A stretch of 64,000 nt of DNA from JADJOY01 sp016713535 [NCBI: Deltaproteobacteria bacterium] (GTDB lineage: Bacteria; JADJOY01). The stretch spans positions 124,001 through 188,000 of the forward strand of contig JADJOY010000016.1 in NCBI GenBank assembly GCA_016713535.1, read 5' to 3'. The notes beneath the pieces were generated by a model. It saw only the letters and a list, made by a program, of their open reading frames with translations, was not told the origin of the DNA and ran no database searches. A program made the position numbers and the translations under genes. Positions 33,318-42,245 of this stretch are shown here, piece by piece; the stretch's first letter is position 1, and each line of letters starts with the position of its first letter.

Positions 33318-34685
33318 TCACCAGGCCGGGATGAAGAACTGCGTGATCACCCGGACCGACGGATCGAACACGATCGAGTTGCTGCCGGCGATCGGGTACT
33401 CGTAGATCACGCCGAGCAGGAACGGCAGCCCGACCTTGAGCGTGTTCGGCGCCACCGTGATCGAGAGCCCCTGTGACGAGGACTGTCCCGTCAGCTCGAG
33501 GGCCTTCACGAGCTCGACGAACTCCGCCGACGGCGAGTCGATCTGGGTCTCGGCACCGTAGCTGTAGCCGTACTGGAGCCCGATCCCCACCCAGTCGAGG
33601 TCGACGCTCACCGAACCGAGCAGGTCCACCGTCTGGCCGGGCGTCCAGCGGAAGGTGGGGGGGATGTCCGTGAGGTCGGGGAACAGGCTGCTCTCGAAGC
33701 CGACCGCATCGAGGAGCGCCTTGAGCACCGGATTCGGCGCCGTGAAGGTGCTGGGCGTCTTGCGGTTGTAGGTGAACGAGTATTTGTAGTCGCACTCCGC
33801 CGAGAACACGAAGCGCTTGCCGAAGAACGCGGGCCGGAAATCGGCCGCCGACACGAAGAGGAGCTGGTAGGCACCGGAGCCGCGGTCGAGCTCGGGACCG
33901 AGCGCGAAGTTGATGTCGTTGTTCGGGTCCGCGATGCCGCCCGTCGGGAAGAACATGCTGAAGGTGTTGCCAAGCGACCACTCGGGGCCGTGGTACCAGT
34001 TCGTGGACACGCCGGTCTGGATGTCCTCGAACTCGAGGCCGTTGGTGTCGAAGATCTCGTTGGGCGCGGGGCGACCGAGCGCGTTGATGAGCTTGACCAG
34101 ATCCTCGTAATCCTCGAGCCCGAGGCCCGCGAGCGCGCCGCCGAAGGAGGCGGTCGGCTCGAGGGTGGTGCGGACGTCGGCGAACTGGATCTCCAGGAAC
34201 GGGTTGATCCAGTCGGTGAGGCCGACCGAGAAGTTGAAGATGTGGACGGTGCCGGATCCCTTGCCGTTCAGGTCGATGTTGACGAGCTCGTTGCCGTCGC
34301 CGTCACGGAAGCTGATCGGCGGGATCAGCGAGGTCTTCTGGCCGTCCTCGAGGAAGCGCTGGTTCGCGGCGAGGTAGCGAAACGTGTACTTGATGCCGAA
34401 GATGCCCTCGGGGAGCTGGCCGGTGTTGCCGTAGATGTCGAGCTCCTCGGCGCGGGCGATCTTCTTGTCGATGAACGCCGTGAAGCTGTCGAACCAGTCG
34501 GGCGCGGCCTTCTCGAGGATCAAGCCGGGCGGCTTGATCGACTCGAGATCCTCCGCCGAAGGAGCGTTGACCGGGAGCTGGCCCTTCTGCGCGAGCGCCA
34601 CCGGCGCGTCCGCGACCCACGCGGCGAACGCGATCAGGACGACGACGAGAGCGCGGGCCGCTCGGGAGGGTAGGATTACGCACAC
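33318..34685 (-). CDS. Outer-membrane beta-barrel protein, unknown function
   Basis: The product is 455 residues with a signal peptide (hydrophobic ALVVVLIAFAAWVADAPVALA, cleavage near ALAQ). The mature part is rich in alternating hydrophobic strands, with aromatic residues and Asn/Asp turns (TFRYLAANQRFLEDGQKTS, FNFSVGLTDWINPFLEIQF, LDWVGIGLQYGYSYGAETQ). It ends with FIPAW, close to the terminal aromatic signature of outer-membrane barrels. Residues about 55-75 contain DWFDSFTAFIDKKIARAEEL, a helix that may sit in the periplasm. I do not recognise a family. It precedes the secretin-domain gene in a likely operon. Confidence 0.65.
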   Translation of the reverse strand: MCVILPSRAARALVVVLIAFAAWVADAPVALAQKGQLPVNAPSAEDLESIKPPGLILEKAAPDWFDSFTAFIDKKIARAEELDIYGNTGQLPEGIFGIKYTFRYLAANQRFLEDGQKTSLIPPISFRDGDGNELVNIDLNGKGSGTVHIFNFSVGLTDWINPFLEIQFADVRTTLEPTASFGGALAGLGLEDYEDLVKLINALGRPAPNEIFDTNGLEFEDIQTGVSTNWYHGPEWSLGNTFSMFFPTGGIADPNNDINFALGPELDRGSGAYQLLFVSAADFRPAFFGKRFVFSAECDYKYSFTYNRKTPSTFTAPNPVLKALLDAVGFESSLFPDLTDIPPTFRWTPGQTVDLLGSVSVDLDWVGIGLQYGYSYGAETQIDSPSAEFVELVKALELTGQSSSQGLSITVAPNTLKVGLPFLLGVIYEYPIAGSNSIVFDPSVRVITQFFIPAW

Positions 34686-34762
34686 GGTCTGGGCTCGGGT
34701 GTGGGTGACCCGGCACCGGCTCGAACGCGCGAGATCGAACGTGGCGACGGGAAGGCGCGCTA

Positions 34763-34792
34763 TTCCTACGCGAACGCTTCGCGGCGAGTCAA
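34763..34792 (-). promoter_or_regulatory. Candidate sigma-70-type promoter for the barrel operon
   Basis: Read on the minus strand, TTGACT (34792-34787) is followed after 18 bases by TAGGAA (34768-34763). The start codon of the barrel gene lies about 77 bases downstream. It is a plausible but not strong match. Confidence 0.4.
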
Positions 34793-34954
34793 GGTAAAGC
34801 AGCGCTCACTCCGCGCCGCGGCGTGCGTGGTGGTCCCCGCTTCGTTACGCGATCTTGCTCACACTTCGGCCGGAACCGCTCTGGTATGCTCGCGCGCCTC
34901 CTCGGTGGCGCGTCCGGCGCCGTGAGGCGGCGACGACGTCCGCCAGCGCGCCCC

Positions 34955-36052
34955 ATGACCACGTTCACCGCCGCCGCGCCCGCCGTCGCGCTCCCCCCGG
35001 CGCGCAAGGCGGTGTTCACGCCGCCGATCGACACCCTCGCGATCGGCGGCGTGTCGATCGCGGTCTTCCTGGTCATGCTGCTGGTGCCGGCCGCGACCGG
35101 CCAGGCGTTCTCGCTCAAGCGCTTCCTGATCCTCGAAGCGCTCCTCAACTGGCCCCACTTCACGGCGTCGTGGGTGCTGCTCTACGGATCGCGGGAGACC
35201 TACGAGCGGCATCGCTGGGCCGCGATCCACGTGCCCATCGCGCTCGTGGCGTACGGGATCTTCGCGCTCGCGATGGCGAGCCGGACGCGGCTCTTCCTCG
35301 ATCTCTCCGGGCTGGTCACCTCCTGCTACCTGGCGGTCCACTACACGGGGCAGGCGTGGGGCATGGTCGCGACCTCGACCTTCCTCGCAGGCATGCCGGT
35401 GGCGCCTCTCGAGCGGCGCCTGCTGCGCGCCAGCTTGTGGATCTTCCTCGCCTGGCAGATCGCATGGAACCTCCACTTCTTCGGCTTCTTCACCGCGCCG
35501 AGCCTGGTTCACCTCGGCCCCGACAAGAGCGTGCTCCTGGCGCTCTTCCGGTTCATGAGCGCGCTCACTCCGATCGCCATCGGGCTCGGCGTCACGGGCT
35601 TCGCCCTGCTGCGCCGCCGCGTGGGCCGGGCCCTGCCGGCGCGGGTCTACGTCCCGTGGCTCGCGATCTGCCTGTGGTACGCGGCGCTGGGGCGCTACCC
35701 GAACGCGATCTACTGGGTGCAGCTCTCCCATGCCACCCAGTACATGCTGTTCCCGATCCGGGTCGAGACCAATCGCCATCGGGCGCGCGCCTCCGATCCT
35801 GCGCGCGGCGCGTCCGCGAGGCACGGCCTGGCCCTGCACATGGCCTTCTACTTGGCCGCGATCGTCGGCTCGGGGTGGCTGATCTACGCGGGCGTCGAGT
35901 CGATCTCGCCCCATCAGGGACCGCTCGCCCACCTGCCCTTCATGGTGAGCAACATCGTCAACATCCACCACTACTTCACCGACGTAGTGGTGTGGAAGAT
36001 CCGCAACCCGGCAGTGCGCCGCGAGCTCTTCGCGCATCTCTCGCGGGCTTGA
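34955..36052 (+). CDS. Polytopic membrane protein rich in conserved-looking His
   Basis: The product is about 365 residues from ATG 34955; ATG 34886 is possible but gives a basic Arg/Pro-rich leader, and neither has a clear ribosome site. There are 8-9 hydrophobic helices. His residues cluster near helix ends: LLNWPHFTASWVL, LAVHYTGQAWGM, IAWNLHFFGFF, LSHATQYMLFPIR and the C-terminal IVNIHHYFTDVVVWKIR. That pattern resembles membrane di-iron or haem enzymes (fatty-acid-desaturase-like spacing, HxxxH or HH), but I cannot assign a family. It is divergent from the barrel gene. Confidence 0.65.
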   Translation: MTTFTAAAPAVALPPARKAVFTPPIDTLAIGGVSIAVFLVMLLVPAATGQAFSLKRFLILEALLNWPHFTASWVLLYGSRETYERHRWAAIHVPIALVAYGIFALAMASRTRLFLDLSGLVTSCYLAVHYTGQAWGMVATSTFLAGMPVAPLERRLLRASLWIFLAWQIAWNLHFFGFFTAPSLVHLGPDKSVLLALFRFMSALTPIAIGLGVTGFALLRRRVGRALPARVYVPWLAICLWYAALGRYPNAIYWVQLSHATQYMLFPIRVETNRHRARASDPARGASARHGLALHMAFYLAAIVGSGWLIYAGVESISPHQGPLAHLPFMVSNIVNIHHYFTDVVVWKIRNPAVRRELFAHLSRA

Positions 36053-36238
36053 TGGGTCCCGCCGGGTGGCGGGCGCGATGTGCGGCGGAGGCGTTCTGGC
36101 TCCCGGCTGCGCGCGACGGTTTGAAGATTCGACCGGGGCAACTGCGCGAAGCCGACCCTCCGATCCTGCCAACCGTGCGTTCCCCATACGGCTCGCCGAG
36201 TTCGAGCTCGCGGCACGGGGCTTGAACGAGCCCTATCC

Positions 36239-37174
36239 ATGGCCCCACCGATCCGGATCTGGCCGTTGCTCCGCGAGGCGGCCTCGGAGTGGTCGGCCGA
36301 CAAGGCCGGCCGCCTCGGAGCGGCGCTCGCGTACTACGCCGTCTTCTCGCTCGGTCCGCTGCTCCTGATCGCCACCGCCGTGGCGGGGGCGGTGCTCGGG
36401 GAAAAGGCCGCGAACGACGAGCTGGCGGCGAGCATGCGCCGCTACGTCGGCGAGGCCGGTGCGACGGCGATCGGCGGACTTCTCAAGGGCGCCCACCGGC
36501 CAGGCGAGGGTCTCATCGCGACCTGGATCGGCATCGGCTCGCTGCTCTTCGCGGCCACCGGGGTGGTGATCCAGCTCAAGGACGCGCTCAACACCGTGTG
36601 GGATGTCGATCCCAAGGAGCTACCCACCGGGGCCGGCGCGTTCGTGCGCAAGTACATCGCCTCGGTCGCGATGATCCTCGGGGTCGGCTTCCTGTTGCTG
36701 GTGTCGTTCATCCTCACCACCGTGGTGAGCGGAGTCGTGAAGTACGCGAGCGGGTGGCTACCGCTGCCGGGCATCGTCCTGCAGGCGATCGACGTTTCGC
36801 TCTCGCTGGTGGTGGTGTTCGCGGTGTTCGCCGCGACCTTCAAGCTCTTGCCCGACACCGAGGTGCCGTGGAGCGACGTGTGGGCAGGAGCGGCGCTCAC
36901 CGCCATCCTGTTCCAGGTCGGCAAGGTGGCGATCGCGACCTACATCGGCCGTCAGGCGTTCGACTCCACCTACGGCGCGGCCGGCTCGTTCCTGGCGCTG
37001 CTGCTGTGGATGTATTACTCGGCGCAGATCCTGTTCTTCGGCGCCGAGCTCACGCAGGTCTACGCCCGCCACCACGGCTCTCGATGGGCGCACCGCGGCG
37101 ACGCGGAGCACCCGGTGGCCGTCACTCCCGGACGTCCCGCTCCAGGACCACCAGGAACGCCTCGCGGTGCTTGA
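36239..37174 (+). CDS. YihY/BrkB family inner-membrane protein
   Basis: The product is 311 residues. The family core is clear: ADKAGRLGAALAYYAVFSLGPLLLI at the start (the N-terminal YYxxFSLxPLL motif), then LFAATGVVIQLKDALNTVWDV, a helix pair at about 135-200, PWSDVWAGAALTAILFQVGK and the end FDSTYGAAGSFLALLLWMYYSAQILFFGAELTQVYA. About six membrane helices are expected. The family was once called ribonuclease BN in error; its true function is unsettled and may involve lipid or polysaccharide transport. Its last 53 bases overlap the convergent DUF4177-like gene. Confidence 0.9.
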   Translation: MAPPIRIWPLLREAASEWSADKAGRLGAALAYYAVFSLGPLLLIATAVAGAVLGEKAANDELAASMRRYVGEAGATAIGGLLKGAHRPGEGLIATWIGIGSLLFAATGVVIQLKDALNTVWDVDPKELPTGAGAFVRKYIASVAMILGVGFLLLVSFILTTVVSGVVKYASGWLPLPGIVLQAIDVSLSLVVVFAVFAATFKLLPDTEVPWSDVWAGAALTAILFQVGKVAIATYIGRQAFDSTYGAAGSFLALLLWMYYSAQILFFGAELTQVYARHHGSRWAHRGDAEHPVAVTPGRPAPGPPGTPRGA

Positions 37175-37340
37175 CCAGCATCGCGCGCCGGACCTCGCGC
37201 TCGATCGTGATCACGCGCCAGCCGTCGCCCGCGTGCTCGTTCAGGAACTCGGTGAAGTTCTTCGGGTCGGTCTTGGCCTCCCCGAACATCAGCGAGGAGA
37301 TGAGCCCCTCGCGGTAGATCACGACCTTGTACTCCTTCAT
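37122..37340 (-). CDS. Small DUF4177-like protein
   Basis: The product is 72 residues starting MKEYKVVIYREG, with FTEFLNEHAGDGWRVITIERE and ending REAFLVVLERD. That order (YKVV, a long helix, the EGW/DGW motif, then a final VVLER strand) is the pattern of the DUF4177 family, of unknown function. I chose ATG 37340 because GGAGGAGG lies about 10 bases upstream; ATG 37349 would be too close to it. It overlaps the convergent YihY gene by 53 bases and is preceded by the phosphatase gene on the same strand. Confidence 0.7.
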   Translation of the reverse strand: MKEYKVVIYREGLISSLMFGEAKTDPKNFTEFLNEHAGDGWRVITIEREVRRAMLVKHREAFLVVLERDVRE

Positions 37341-37362
37341 CGCGCGCATCCCTCCTCCAGCC

Positions 37363-38070
37363 TCAGCGGGCCGTCCGGGTCCAGCCAGGGCCGGGTCCGA
37401 GCCACGTCTGCCGCTCGGGCGGCAGGTGGCCCACGTCGTTGAACGAGATCAGCGAGGTCGTCCCGTCTGGCCGCACCGCGATCACCGTGAGTGCGGCGTT
37501 CGCCACATCGAGCGAGCGCCAGCCCGTGGTGCTCACGCCCAGCGCCTTGCGCACCATCCACCGGATGACGTTGCCGTGGCAGACCAGCACGTCTCGCTCG
37601 TCGTTCGCGGGAGCGGGCCGGAAGTAGGACGCGTAGGCCGCCGCCAGGTTCGACTCGCACGCGGCCTGATCGGAGGGCTCGGGGCCGGCGCCCGGCCGGG
37701 GATCGCTCTCCCGCGGCACGCACTCGTGGATCCGTGCGTCACGGGTGGGAGTGAGACCGAGCGCTCGGCCGATCACGTCGGCGGTCTCACGGGCGCGGGT
37801 GAAGTCGCTGCTCACCAGTGCGTGGATCGGGCCACCGAGCGCCGCGAGCCGCTTGCCGAGCAGGTCGGCCTGGAGCTTGCCGAGCTCGTTGAGGCCGTTG
37901 GCCTTGGTGTCGTCGGCGTTCGCGTCGCGGGTGTAGTCCCCGTGCCGGATCAGGTAGACGAAGCGAACTCCGTCGCCGGCGGCGCTCGCCTTCCCCGCGA
38001 CGAGCGCGAGCAGCGCGGCCCCGGCCAACCAGGCTCGGCCGGTGCACGGCCGCCGCTCAGCGCCGCGCAC
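37363..38070 (-). CDS. Exported histidine phosphatase family protein
   Basis: The product is 235 residues from GTG 38070, which has GGAGG 4 bases upstream and overlaps the end of the subtilase gene by 14 bases. A signal peptide (AWLAGAALLALVAGKASA) is followed by the phosphatase core: the catalytic YLIRHGDYT, ALVSSDFTRARETADVIG, the acid region IHECVPRESDP and VLVCHGNVIRWMVRKALG with the second His. These enzymes remove phosphate through a phospho-His intermediate; with export it would act in the periplasm on an unknown substrate. Tight coupling to the subtilase suggests co-expression. Confidence 0.85.
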   Translation of the reverse strand: MRGAERRPCTGRAWLAGAALLALVAGKASAAGDGVRFVYLIRHGDYTRDANADDTKANGLNELGKLQADLLGKRLAALGGPIHALVSSDFTRARETADVIGRALGLTPTRDARIHECVPRESDPRPGAGPEPSDQAACESNLAAAYASYFRPAPANDERDVLVCHGNVIRWMVRKALGVSTTGWRSLDVANAALTVIAVRPDGTTSLISFNDVGHLPPERQTWLGPGPGWTRTAR

Positions 38071-40633
38071 CGCGCCTCCGCTCACGCGCCCACGAGCACA
38101 GCGCGAGCATCGCCGCGGCGAGCCCGGCCGTGGCACCCGCGCCCGGGCCACCAGCGGAGGCCACGTTGCACCCGCCGCCGCTCGACTTGTTCTTGCCGGT
38201 GACCGTCACGACCCGCGTCGCGGGCGTGGGATCCGGGATCCCGCGGCGGTCCTTGCACGCGAACGAGATCGTGAACGTGCCGGCCTTGGGGAACACCACG
38301 CTGCCGGGCGCGAGCACGTTCGAGTTCGCGATCCCCGATCCGGCGCCGAAGCTCCACGTCGGAGTGAGCGGGCCCTCGCTCTCCGAGTCCACGCACGTCC
38401 CCGCGAAGCTTACGCTGCCGCCCTTGGCGATCGTCACGTCAGCGGCCGGCGCGTCGATCGTGCTGTCGGGCGCGGCGTCCACGGTGATCACCCGCGTCGC
38501 GGGGGTCGGGTCGGCGGCACCACCTCCGTCGGCGCACGTGTAGGTCACGGTGAACGTTCCCGGCGTCGAGAACGTCTTCGCGCCGGCATCCTCCGCCGAG
38601 GAGTCGGGGACGCCCGACCCTTCGCCGAAGCTCCAGCGGTGGGTCAGCCCGCCGCTGTCGTCCGGGTCGGTGCACGAGGCCGCGAAGCTCACCGGCTCAC
38701 CCGCGACGATCGTGAGGTCGGCGACCGGCTGGTCGATGGTGCCGTCGGGCGGCACGCCCACGATGATGGTGCGCGTCGCCGGCGTCGGATCGGCGGTGCC
38801 GAACGCATCGCTGCAGGTGAGCTTCACCTCGAACGTCCCGGTGACCTGGAAGAACTTCTCGCCCGGGTCGAGCGCGGTGCTGGGCGCGACACCAGATCCG
38901 GCGCCGAAGTCCCAGTGCGCCGCGAGCCCGCTCGCACCGTCGGGATCGCTGCAGCTTCCGGCGAACACCGCGGAGGCGCCGGGCACGATCACGGTGGTCG
39001 CCGCGGGCGCGACGATCGTCCCGTCGGGCGGGTTGTCGAGGAACTGCGCCGCGGCGAGGGCGTCCACCCGGCCGCTGCCGAAGACCGGGTCGAAGCCGGT
39101 CGCGCCGACGTCGATGGCGGACTGGCTCATCGCCTGATCGAGCTGAGCCTCCGAACGTCCCGGGAACGCCTGCGCGAGCAGCGCCGCGATGCCGGCCACG
39201 TGAGGCGCGGCCGCGGACGTCCCGTGGAACGGCGATTGGAATCCTCCCGCGCCCGAGACGGTCACGCCGTCGATTGCCGCGAGCTCGGGCTTCTCGCGGA
39301 CCTCGCCCGCCGGAAAGTAGATCGTGCACGGCCCCTGCGAATCGAACGCTTCGGCGGTGTCGTGACCGGGGTCGGCGGCGTCGATGGCGACCACCGACAC
39401 CACGCCCTGCACGCACGGATGACCGTAGATGCTGTCCGCGGCGGTCGCGAGGGTGCGCGGCTTGGCGCGATCGAAGAACATCTCGATCGGACGCGCGAGT
39501 CCCGCCGCCTTGCCGACGAGCAGGAACGGGGTGCAGTTGGCCGGCCCTTCGCACGGCAGGTCGAGCACGGCGAGCGGCACGGTCTCGCCGAGCAGCCGGT
39601 CGGAGCAGGTCCCGAGCGACGAGCCCGTCGGGTCGGTGAAGCACACGCCGTAGACGTCGGTGGCCGCGCCGTACGGGTTCGCCCACTCGAGGAACGCGGT
39701 GCCGCCGCCGGGCGGAACGTCGACCAGCATCGCCACCTGACCGTCCCCGAAGTCGTGGGCGTGGAACGGATTGCCGCTGTCCTGGTAGTCACCCTGGTAG
39801 TGCTTCTGCGCGTCGTTGCCGGCGGCGGTCACCCACAACACGCCCGAGCCGACGATCTGACGCACCGTCTGCGCGACGACGCCGTCCTCGAAGTACGGCT
39901 CGGCGGGGAAGCCGAGATCGTCGACGATCACGTCCGCGCCGAACTCGGTGACCAGCTTGTTCGCGCAGTCGACGAAGTCGACGGTGGTGACGCCGTTGTC
40001 CTGACCGCCGCCGCAGAAGCCGATCGCGGCGCCGGGGGCCACGTCGTGGACGATCTCGATCGTGGCGGTGCCCTCGTCGCCGCTACCCGACTGGCCATCG
40101 ATGATCGTCACCTGCGGGCTGTCGCCGGTCGCCTGCGAGAGGCCGAGGCTGTCGATGCCGTCGGAGACGACGCCCACCTTCACGCCAGTGCCGTCGAAGC
40201 CGAGCTCGCGTAGCGCGTCCGAGCGCAGGATCGGGTCGCCCTCGGTTTGCGCGCTGCCGGCGCGGGCCACGCCGTAGACCGCCGGGGTGATGCGGGTGAC
40301 CGAGGGCAGCGCCGCGACCGTGTCGAGGCGATCGGCGGGAATCCATGCCTGCACCACGCCGAGGCGTGCGCTCACCCGCTCGATCCGCGCGCCCGCCGCC
40401 TCGAGGGCGACGCGATCGAGGCCGCGGGTGGCATCGAGATGCAGGTACACGTGGCGCTGACCGTCGGCGCGCGCGCGCACCAGCCTCGCGGACGGCACCG
40501 CCGTGCGCAGCACCGGGCTCACCTTGTCGTGGGCCGTCGCGCCGTCGCCTGCGGCGCGACCCGTGCCGCCGATCGAGAGCAAGACGAGCATCGAGAGCGT
40601 GGCGCCACGCGCCACTCGTCGCGGGAGTCGCAT
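38057..40633 (-). CDS. S8-like serine peptidase with three PKD-like repeats and C-terminal sorting tail
   Basis: The product is 858 residues from ATG 40633 (AGAGGA upstream). A signal peptide covers residues 1-28. The peptidase part (about 145-510) has VGVVSDGIDS with D158, AAGND with the oxyanion N273 and FHGTSAAAPHVAG with S473. The usual His motif is replaced by SGDEGTATIEIVHD, with E187 where His is expected; a family of subtilase-like proteins shares this DEG form. Three repeats of about 100 residues follow (each with PDGTI or PDSTI, a WxFG..SG strand and DPTPATR), resembling PKD/Ig-like folds. The end SSGGGCNVASAGGPGAG, a hydrophobic helix and RERRRGARR form a sorting signal like those of MYXO-CTERM proteins. 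It is probably surface-anchored. Confidence 0.85.
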   Translation of the reverse strand: MRLPRRVARGATLSMLVLLSIGGTGRAAGDGATAHDKVSPVLRTAVPSARLVRARADGQRHVYLHLDATRGLDRVALEAAGARIERVSARLGVVQAWIPADRLDTVAALPSVTRITPAVYGVARAGSAQTEGDPILRSDALRELGFDGTGVKVGVVSDGIDSLGLSQATGDSPQVTIIDGQSGSGDEGTATIEIVHDVAPGAAIGFCGGGQDNGVTTVDFVDCANKLVTEFGADVIVDDLGFPAEPYFEDGVVAQTVRQIVGSGVLWVTAAGNDAQKHYQGDYQDSGNPFHAHDFGDGQVAMLVDVPPGGGTAFLEWANPYGAATDVYGVCFTDPTGSSLGTCSDRLLGETVPLAVLDLPCEGPANCTPFLLVGKAAGLARPIEMFFDRAKPRTLATAADSIYGHPCVQGVVSVVAIDAADPGHDTAEAFDSQGPCTIYFPAGEVREKPELAAIDGVTVSGAGGFQSPFHGTSAAAPHVAGIAALLAQAFPGRSEAQLDQAMSQSAIDVGATGFDPVFGSGRVDALAAAQFLDNPPDGTIVAPAATTVIVPGASAVFAGSCSDPDGASGLAAHWDFGAGSGVAPSTALDPGEKFFQVTGTFEVKLTCSDAFGTADPTPATRTIIVGVPPDGTIDQPVADLTIVAGEPVSFAASCTDPDDSGGLTHRWSFGEGSGVPDSSAEDAGAKTFSTPGTFTVTYTCADGGGAADPTPATRVITVDAAPDSTIDAPAADVTIAKGGSVSFAGTCVDSESEGPLTPTWSFGAGSGIANSNVLAPGSVVFPKAGTFTISFACKDRRGIPDPTPATRVVTVTGKNKSSGGGCNVASAGGPGAGATAGLAAAMLALCSWARERRRGARR

Positions 40634-40732
40634 TTCTGTCCTCTTCCGAGCGAGATGCGTGACGGGCGGGAGGGGTGTCACGCGGGCAGGAACGGCGGCC
40701 AACTTGGCACACCGTGGATCGAACGGCTTGCG

Positions 40733-42178
40733 TCAGGTGGCGGTCTCGGCCTCGCCCTCGCCGAGCGGATGGCGCGTGCCGTCCGGCATCACGAGCACGA
40801 AGCCGTGAGCCTCGTCCTCCACGACGCGCTCCACGAGCTGGTAGTACGCGGCGCGCGCGAAACGGGCCATCAGCCCGCCCCGGACACGCGCATAGACCAC
40901 GTTCTCGCCCCCGATCCGCAACGTGGACGGATCGAGCGGTTCGACGAGCCCACCGGCGAGGCGTAGCTCCAGCGCGTCGCCGACCTGCTCCACGCGCACG
41001 ACCACGTGGGGCGCGTCCTCCACCTCCACGGCGCGCTGCTCGGCGCCGCTCACCACCACGTAGCCCTCGCCGTCGGAGGCGCGCGTCAGCCCGCGGGTCA
41101 GCACCTCGATGGTGCCCAGATGGGTGATCTCCTCGCCGCCCTCGGACCAGCGCCCGTCACGATCGAGCCGCAGCATCGGCACACGCGTGGCGCGCGCCTC
41201 GGAGCTCGTGACCCGGTAGCGGGTCAGCCCATCGTCGCCGAGGAAGCTCTCGACGTCGCCGTCGCGCTCGAGGACGTCGAGATTGCCGACGACCTCCGAG
41301 AACACGAGGAACGTGTAGACGTCGAGCTGACCACGATAGAGCCGCCGCGCCACCTCGTGGACCGTCGCGGGTCCCTTCTCGAGGTGGTGGCGAATACGAC
41401 GCTGGATGCGCGCGTGGTGCTTGCGGATGCGCTCGATCCAGACCCGGTGCGATAGCTCGAAACTGCCATGCCCTGGTAGGACGCGCTCGACGTCCAGGCG
41501 CGCGACGTGCTCGAGGCTCTGGAGGAAGAGGATCAGCGAGCGCGGGCGGATGCCCCGATCCCAGTCCTTCAAGAAGAGAAACGGCACGGTGGTGCCATCG
41601 TCGAGGAGATGGTCGCCGCCGAGCAGCTCACGGCTCTCCGCGTCGTAGAGCACGATGTGCCCGGGGTAGTGACCCGCGACCTCGAAGATCGTGAGAGCGT
41701 GGTCCTCGGTGAGCGGCAGCTCCGCGCCGTGCTCGACCGCTTGGTCGACCGTGACGCCTTGCTGAAGGTCGACGGCATTGGCGAGGAACTCCCCCACCCG
41801 CTCGGCGACATCGCGCGGGGCGCCATTCTGGAAGAAGAAGTCCACGTTCGCGGCGACCACCGGCGGCGTGCTCCACGGGTAGCTCGCGACGAGGGGCGCG
41901 GTGCGGGCGTGCGCCCACACCTCGGCGCCCGACTCACCGCGGATGCGCGCAGCCTGGCCGTAGTGGTCGACGTGGCCGTGGGTGAGGACGACGCGCTCGA
42001 GATCGGTGATCGCGAGACCGTGCTCGGCGAGCCCCGCGAGCAGCGCCTGCCACGAGGCGTCGCTGGCGACACCGGCGTCGACCAGCGTGGGGCGCTCACC
42101 CAGGATCAGGTAGGTGTGGATCGCGCCGACCGGAAACGGCGTCGGCAGCGAGATGCGGTGGATGGGTACGCGCGACAT
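40733..42178 (-). CDS. Metallo-beta-lactamase fold / winged helix / DUF1285 fusion
   Basis: The product is 481 residues. Residues 1 to about 230 are an MBL hydrolase: LVDAGVASDASW, LTHGHVDHYG (H67, H69, D71, H72), VAGHYPGHIVLYD and RVLPGHGSFE supply the di-zinc ligands. Residues about 245-330 resemble the winged-helix tail of LACTB2-type hydrolases (RIRHHLEKGPATVHEVARRLYRG). From about residue 345 the sequence follows the pattern of DUF1285: DGRWSEGGEEITHLGTI, GEGYVVVSGAEQRAVEVED and FARAAYYQLVERVVEDE. DUF1285 proteins are normally stand-alone; this fusion is unusual. Start ATG 42178 gives the natural MBL N-terminus. Confidence 0.8.
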   Translation of the reverse strand: MSRVPIHRISLPTPFPVGAIHTYLILGERPTLVDAGVASDASWQALLAGLAEHGLAITDLERVVLTHGHVDHYGQAARIRGESGAEVWAHARTAPLVASYPWSTPPVVAANVDFFFQNGAPRDVAERVGEFLANAVDLQQGVTVDQAVEHGAELPLTEDHALTIFEVAGHYPGHIVLYDAESRELLGGDHLLDDGTTVPFLFLKDWDRGIRPRSLILFLQSLEHVARLDVERVLPGHGSFELSHRVWIERIRKHHARIQRRIRHHLEKGPATVHEVARRLYRGQLDVYTFLVFSEVVGNLDVLERDGDVESFLGDDGLTRYRVTSSEARATRVPMLRLDRDGRWSEGGEEITHLGTIEVLTRGLTRASDGEGYVVVSGAEQRAVEVEDAPHVVVRVEQVGDALELRLAGGLVEPLDPSTLRIGGENVVYARVRGGLMARFARAAYYQLVERVVEDEAHGFVLVMPDGTRHPLGEGEAETAT

Positions 42179-42245
42179 CGTCGGGCCAACCAATCCCAAG
42201 CGCGAGAGCGGCGCAAGGCACAGCGGCCCTCGGCCCGCGCGCGCC

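Noticed and set aside
38042-40213. A 723-codon plus-strand frame opposite the subtilase
   Set aside because: The product is low-complexity Arg/Val/Glu sequence, while the opposite strand encodes a subtilase with all main motifs.
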